From: SLQH01 sp964612995
GTDB lineage: Bacteria > Planctomycetota > UBA11346
Direction of reading: 5' to 3'
Length of the DNA: 9,398 bases
NCBI GenBank assembly: GCA_964612995.1
Contig: CAZTGE010000153.1
Coordinates: 1 to 9,398 of the forward strand
Below the pieces are notes generated by a model. That model saw nothing but the letters and a program-made list of their open reading frames with translations, was not told the DNA's origin and did not search any database. Shown one piece after another: positions 6,748-9,398 of the stretch. Within the stretch, counting starts at the first letter, position 1; each line of letters starts with the position of its first letter. Position numbers and translations under genes: made by a program.

Positions 6748-7923
6748 ATGTGGATCCAGAGAGAGATCACAGACGCGTTGCGTACCGCGGTGGCGACGCG
6801 ACCTGCAGTGGTGCTGACCGGAGCGCGCCAGACGGGAAAGTCGGCACTCGTGCGCCGGACTTTCCCTGACCATGGTTATGTCTCGCTGGATCTGCCTGCT
6901 GCTGCTGAACTCGCCGAACGGTCGCCCGCGGCGTTTCTGGGCCAGCACCCGCGACCGCTGATTGTCGACGAAGTGCAGTACGCGCCGTCGTTGTTCCGCC
7001 ATCTCAAACAGGTCATCGATAGCGATCGCGAGACCGCGGGTCAGTTCCTGCTGACTGGATCGCAGCCCTTCGAGTTGATGCAGGGGATCGGCGATTCCCT
7101 CGCCGGTCGCGTCGCGGTGTTGCAACTGGAGGGCCTGAGCTGGCGCGAGTGCCGTCAAGCCCTGCCGAACGCCTCGATCGAGGACCTTCTCTGGCGCGGT
7201 GGTTTTCCGGAGCTGTATGCCAACCCGGCGATCGACGTTGCCGGCTACCATGCCGCCTACGTGGCCACCTACCTCGAACGGGATCTTCGCAACCTGCTCC
7301 AGGTCGGGAGCCTGAGGGATTTCGCCCGCTTCTTGCGTGCGGCAGCGGGGCGCACCGCAGGCCTCCTGAATATGGCCGATCTCGGCAGAGACGTTGGCAT
7401 CACCGCCCCGACCGCCAAGTCGTGGATCTCGGTTCTCGAGCGCAGCGGGCAGATCGCACTGCTCGAACCGTGGTTCAGCAATCATGTCACCGGGCTGACG
7501 AAAAGCCCGAAGCTGCACTGTTGTGATTCGGGGATCGCCTCGTTCCTGACGGCCCATCGCAGCCCCGGCGATCTCCTGGACTCGCCGATGATCGGCGGAA
7601 TCTGGGAGAGCGCGGTGTTCGCCGAGTTGCGCAAGGCTCAGATCAATCGCGGCGAGCGGTGGGACCTGCAATATTTCCGCAATCGGACGCGCGAGCTTGA
7701 CTTCTGCTACCACCGTGCCGGTCGCCTGACCGTGGCCGATGCGAAGTGGGCCGAACAACCGACCCAGCGCGACGCCAAGCAGGTGATGGCGGTCATGGAC
7801 ATTCTCGGTGAGCACTGCCGCGAGCCGGGTTACGTGATCTGCCGCAGCTTGAGCGGATATCCTCTCGCCGATCGAGTGACGGTCTGCTCACCGGATGAGG
7901 CGAGGCAGGTGGTGGGGCGGTAG
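6748..7923 (+). CDS. AAA-type ATPase with DUF4143 C-terminal domain
   Basis: A 391-residue protein of the large AAA/DUF4143 family. Walker A is GARQTGKS (25-32), Walker B is LIVDEVQ (71-77), sensor-1-like LLTGSQ is at 101-106, and a probable arginine finger is R121 in SLAGRV. A winged-helix-like segment (LLNMADLGRDVGITAPTAK, 206-224) follows the YVATYLERDLRNL stretch (171-183). The C-terminal part has E288, RELDF (D318) and DAK (331-333), arranged like the acidic and Lys residues of a PD-(D/E)xK nuclease fold. No membrane segment is seen. Biological roles of this family are poorly known; it is common in accessory and defence-type islands. It is transcribed from its own leaderless promoter, and the ATG at 6748 is fixed by that promoter. 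An upstream in-frame extension to 6688 runs through repeat DNA and is unlikely. Confidence 0.88.
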   Translation: MWIQREITDALRTAVATRPAVVLTGARQTGKSALVRRTFPDHGYVSLDLPAAAELAERSPAAFLGQHPRPLIVDEVQYAPSLFRHLKQVIDSDRETAGQFLLTGSQPFELMQGIGDSLAGRVAVLQLEGLSWRECRQALPNASIEDLLWRGGFPELYANPAIDVAGYHAAYVATYLERDLRNLLQVGSLRDFARFLRAAAGRTAGLLNMADLGRDVGITAPTAKSWISVLERSGQIALLEPWFSNHVTGLTKSPKLHCCDSGIASFLTAHRSPGDLLDSPMIGGIWESAVFAELRKAQINRGERWDLQYFRNRTRELDFCYHRAGRLTVADAKWAEQPTQRDAKQVMAVMDILGEHCREPGYVICRSLSGYPLADRVTVCSPDEARQVVGR

Positions 7924-7949
7924 ACAGGGCTCACCTGGTAAGCCCTGTC
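7923..7949. terminator. Stem-loop after the ATPase gene, possible terminator
   Basis: A perfect 9-base inverted repeat (7923-7931 with 7941-7949) starts within the stop codon of the ATPase gene; the nine-base loop can pair further inside itself. There is no T-tract on either strand, so it may stabilise the 3' end or help Rho-dependent ending rather than act as a classic intrinsic terminator. Confidence 0.45.
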
Positions 7950-7965
7950 CACAGCGCGGATCGCG

Positions 7966-8163
7966 ATGAGTGGTCGGATCATCGAGCGCCTGAAGCGGGA
8001 GCTGCACCCGCAGCGCATCGTGCTTTTCGGCTCGCATGCCGTCGGCGGCGCTGGTCCCGATGGTGATCTCGATCTGCTGGTGGTGTTCATCGAGGCTCTG
8101 GAGGCCGACGATGGCTTGGAGCCCGTGGTCGTCTCCACCGGCCAGCACCGCGAGATGTTGTAG
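7966..8163 (+). pseudogene. Truncated MNT-type nucleotidyltransferase
   Basis: This 65-residue frame starts like a minimal nucleotidyltransferase (MNT, partner of HepT/HEPN RNases): a short helix, RIVLFGSHAVGGAGPDGDLDLLVVF (residues 17-41) with the GS motif and the two metal-binding Asp residues D34 and D36. After that, about fifteen residues normally linking to the third-strand VDVVVST motif appear to be missing: the frame runs from VVF through a short Glu/Asp stretch to PVVVST (53-58) and stops five residues after QH. Family members are usually around 100 residues. I therefore read it as internally shortened and C-terminally truncated, probably non-functional. The start ATG at 7966 has no clear ribosome-binding site. 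A HepT remnant is found 1.1 kb downstream (9283-9375), as if the pair had been split. Confidence 0.65.
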
Positions 8164-8210
8164 CAGGTGATCGCGGTGGTCGACTCCGGTCCATCACGAA
8201 CTGGAGGTCA

Positions 8211-8278
8211 GCCGAGTGAAGTGCCGGGATGGCAGTGCGATACGCATGTGCAGCAGCTGCCTCGTGCGGGATGCGGGG
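8211..8278. repeat. Dispersed repeat R2, copy A
   Basis: The 68 bases align without gaps to 9068-9135 at 52 of 68 positions by my count, including the shared blocks GTGCGATACG, TGCAGCAG and GGGATGCGGG. Copies A and B flank the intact nucleotidyltransferase gene in the same orientation, 857 bases apart. Differences are spread evenly over codon positions, arguing against coding sequence. Confidence 0.65.
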
Positions 8279-8279
8279 C

Positions 8280-8307
8280 TTGCCCACATTCACGATTTGC
8301 GTACAAT
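8280..8307 (+). promoter_or_regulatory. Probable sigma-70 promoter, leaderless arrangement
   Basis: TTGCCC (8280-8285), a 16-base spacer and TACAAT (8302-8307), which matches TATAAT at 5 of 6 positions. An ATG follows exactly six bases later (8314), the same spacing as at the ATPase gene. It begins directly after repeat copy A. It could now serve the nucleotidyltransferase gene at 8465 through a ~150-base leader. Confidence 0.55.
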
Positions 8308-8313
8308 AATTCC

Positions 8314-8464
8314 ATGCTGCGACTGGACCGGAAAGCCTCCAGGCTCACCTCCCTGACCGGCGATACAGACGATGGTTATGTGCAGGCGTCTCCTGCAGAC
8401 AGAATCGATTCAGTCTGGGATATCACCGTGGCTCTGTGGTCGGTCTCAACCAAAGGCAAGATCG
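8314..8464 (+). pseudogene. Possible gene remnant with leaderless start
   Basis: An ATG six bases after a promoter-like -10 opens MLRLDRKASRLTSL. This resembles, from memory, the N-terminus of a family of NucS-like/DUF91-type proteins that begin with a similar short motif. After about 14 residues the likeness ends. The frame runs on to 8580 but overlaps the real nucleotidyltransferase gene out of frame from 8465, so only a stub is left. It may alternatively be a leader region with a chance frame. The family link is weak. Confidence 0.3.
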
Positions 8465-8917
8465 GTGCTGAATCAAGACTACAGCGAGATGTTGCAGTGC
8501 TTCGAGCGGCACGGAGTGAGGCATCTCGTGGTTGGGGCCTACGCCCTGGCTGCTCACGGGTTCCCACGCAGCACCGCTGACATCGACATCTGGATCAAGC
8601 CGGATTCAGACAACGCCCGCAAGGCATACCAAGCCCTTGTCGAATTTGGCGCGCCCCTGCAGGGCATCACCGCTCACACTTTCACCCGCCCAGGCGTTGT
8701 CTACCAGATCGGCGTCGCGCCATGCCGCATAGATATCCTCACCGAGATTTCGGGCGAGGTGGATTTCGACGATGCCTTTGCCACAAGCGTCGACTGCACC
8801 CTTGGCGACACCCCGGTTCGGGTCCTCGGCATCGACAGCCTCATCAAGAACAAGCTCGCGACAGGGCGAGCCAAGGACTTGGCCGATGTGGAACTGCTTC
8901 GCAAGCAACGCCTCTGA
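8465..8917 (+). CDS. Nucleotidyltransferase-fold protein (DUF6036/AbiEii-like)
   Basis: A complete 150-residue minimal nucleotidyltransferase: GAYA (24-27), then STADIDIWI (36-44) with D39 and D41, and RIDIL (88-92) with a third acidic residue D90. FGAPL (61-65), RPGVVYQIG (75-83) and the KNKLATGRAKDLADVELL tail (128-145) match the consensus I know for this family from end to end. I chose the GTG at 8465 because AAAGG at 8452-8456 sits eight bases before it and the protein then starts with LNQDYSEML, the usual beginning. An ATG at 8372 would add 31 residues of poor character. It is a distant relative of the gene at 166-666 but does not share its C-terminal layout. No intact partner gene adjoins it. 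A toxin or nucleotidyl-transfer role is family-based inference. Confidence 0.82.
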   Translation: MLNQDYSEMLQCFERHGVRHLVVGAYALAAHGFPRSTADIDIWIKPDSDNARKAYQALVEFGAPLQGITAHTFTRPGVVYQIGVAPCRIDILTEISGEVDFDDAFATSVDCTLGDTPVRVLGIDSLIKNKLATGRAKDLADVELLRKQRL

Positions 8918-9010
8918 CCCCGAGCCCTCATGGGGTGCAGGGTCGGGCCGGCCGACTAGCCCGGATCCCTCATGAGCAACGTCGCGAAAAGTCGTAGCGT
9001 GCTGTCAATG

Positions 9011-9083
9011 CAGGGCTTCGCGATCGAGGCGGACCGGAGCGTAGCAGCGCTACGTGAGGATCCGCCGACCGAGCGAAGTCCTG
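9011..9083. repeat. 73-base imperfect long hairpin
   Basis: The outer stem pairs 9011-9021 with 9073-9083 (11 bp, one G-T). A middle stem pairs 9028-9033 with 9061-9066. The tip stem pairs 9040-9045 with 9049-9054 around an AGC loop. Short pairings bridge the gaps. It runs into the start of R2 copy B, so hairpin and repeat may be one element. A weaker inverted pairing (about 8181-8209) precedes copy A. Confidence 0.6.
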
Positions 9084-9135
9084 TAGTGGCGGTGCGATAC
9101 GGCTTTGCAGCAGTTGTATCGTGAGGGATGCGGGC
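9068..9135. repeat. Dispersed repeat R2, copy B
   Basis: Gapless match to 8211-8278 at roughly three quarters of positions, same orientation. Within this copy CGATAC (9095-9100) and GTATCG (9116-9121) can pair, while copy A has lost the right arm. Confidence 0.65.
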
Positions 9136-9155
9136 GAGCGCTGTGCAGCGCTCGC
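9134..9155. repeat. Perfect 10-base inverted repeat
   Basis: Bases 9134-9143 pair perfectly with 9146-9155 around a two-base TG centre (a six-base loop in practice). It directly abuts the end of R2 copy B and has no T-tract. Confidence 0.55.
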
Positions 9156-9251
9156 TGTAACTGCTCAGCGCCCAACGGGCGTGAGTACTCGATCAGAAAA
9201 TATAGCCGGTAGTCTGGCCCGCGGTGACAACACCCCAGATGCCGATACTGC

Positions 9252-9289
9252 CCGTAACCACTCAAGGGCTTAGCCCTGAGTAGTTGCGG
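9252..9289. repeat. Stem-loop before the HepT remnant
   Basis: An inverted repeat pairs 9252-9270 with 9272-9289 (CCG, AAC, ACTC and AGGGCT against AGCCCT, GAGT, GTT and CGG) with two mismatches and one bulged A. The right arm overlaps the first codons of the HepT-like fragment. Confidence 0.5.
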
Positions 9290-9375
9290 CAATGATTCCT
9301 GATTGGGCGATGATCATCGGTTTCCGCAACGTGCTCGCCCATGGCTATTCCATTCCCCTGGAAAAGTGCGCATGA
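9283..9375 (+). pseudogene. HepT-type HEPN fragment (C-terminal part)
   Basis: From about 9283 the frame reads VAAMIPDWAMIIGFRNVL, then AHGYSI, matching the conserved end of HepT-like HEPN RNases. It includes the catalytic RX4HXY motif (R, H and Y within codons 9325-9348). The upstream frame is stopped at 9277-9279, so the N-terminal 70-80 residues of the fold are missing. The likeness ends where the terminal inverted repeat begins (9353), and a stop follows at 9373-9375. HepT normally lies next to an MNT gene such as the truncated one at 7966-8163. I read this as a broken gene; an ATG at 9292 could in principle give a 27-residue peptide. Confidence 0.65.
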
Positions 9376-9398
9376 CCATGCGCACTTTTCCAGGGGAA
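9353..9398. repeat. Perfect 22-base inverted repeat at the window edge
   Basis: Bases 9353-9374 are exactly reverse-complementary to 9377-9398 with a two-base AC centre. The right arm ends on the last base of the window, so the repeat could be longer. It interrupts the HepT likeness. It may be a genuine palindrome, an element end, or a fold-back sequencing/assembly artefact. Confidence 0.8.

Larger units (their letters stand above)
8918..9291. other. Repeat-rich stretch without an intact gene
   Basis: No intact gene is seen. It holds a long hairpin (9011-9083), repeat R2 copy B (9068-9135), a 10-base hairpin (9134-9155) and another stem-loop (9252-9289). A 51-codon frame from the ATG at 8972 runs through the hairpin and is best explained as chance. 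The HepT fragment begins near its right end. Confidence 0.5.

Noticed and set aside
6163..7815. 550-codon open frame on the minus strand
   Set aside because: It is antisense to the ATPase and crosses the palindromic cluster; no domain, promoter or ribosome-binding site supports it.
7923..7949. Classic intrinsic terminator
   Set aside because: The stem is perfect but no T-tract follows on either strand, so only a weaker call is kept.
8972..9127. 51-codon frame beginning with ATG at 8972
   Set aside because: It runs through the long hairpin and the R2 repeat; no ribosome-binding site or domain supports translation.
8211..9135. Repeat R2 as a conserved coding motif (both copies translate to an AIR-CSSC-VRDAG pattern in one frame)
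   Set aside because: By my codon-by-codon comparison, differences fall about equally on positions one, two and three, the frames are not otherwise protein-like, and copy B lacks any start; a noncoding repeat explains it better.
9252..9289. Integron attC site (AAC and GTT flank a stem)
   Set aside because: The outer heptamers do not fit RYYYAAC/GTTRRRY and no integrase or cassette array is visible.

Overview
The window is GC-rich, tightly packed in its left two thirds, and almost certainly from a proteobacterium. The CysD, CysN, CysC and CysQ homologues all have gammaproteobacterial-type length and motifs. A purple-sulfur or related sulfur-oxidising gammaproteobacterium would fit, but nothing here fixes the genus.

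Left part (1-869): the edge of the window carries a short element of two back-to-back perfect hairpins. It is followed by an AbiEii/DUF6036-like nucleotidyltransferase gene and a 68-residue partner that overlaps it by ATGA. This pair looks like a toxin-antitoxin type module.

Central part (897-6254): five same-strand genes with gaps of 12-77 bases form a likely operon. They encode a UDP-glucuronate 4-epimerase-like sugar nucleotide epimerase, a CysN-CysC fusion (ATP sulfurylase GTPase subunit plus APS kinase domain), a CysQ-type PAP phosphatase, a free-standing APS kinase CysC, and CysD (ATP sulfurylase catalytic subunit). Together they take sulfate to APS and PAPS and dispose of the by-product PAP. 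No APS/PAPS reductase or sulfite reductase is present, and the first gene makes an acidic sugar nucleotide. I infer that the operon supplies PAPS for sulfation of a polysaccharide or other glycan rather than (or as well as) cysteine synthesis. The kinase domain of the fusion has lost several hallmark APS kinase residues, while the separate CysC has kept them all.

Right part (6255-9398): this is an accessory, partly decayed region. A 330-base palindrome-rich segment, bracketed by a 17-base perfect direct repeat, separates cysD from an AAA-type ATPase of the DUF4143 group. That ATPase has a textbook promoter placed so close to its ATG that the mRNA should be leaderless. Beyond it lie a truncated MNT-type nucleotidyltransferase, an intact DUF6036-like nucleotidyltransferase flanked by two copies of a ~68-base repeat, and the C-terminal scrap of a HepT-type HEPN gene that keeps its RX4HXY motif. 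The simplest reading is a broken MNT/HepT pair whose middle has been replaced by a repeat-flanked nucleotidyltransferase cassette. The last 46 bases are a perfect inverted repeat ending exactly at the window edge. This may be a real palindrome or a fold-back artefact.
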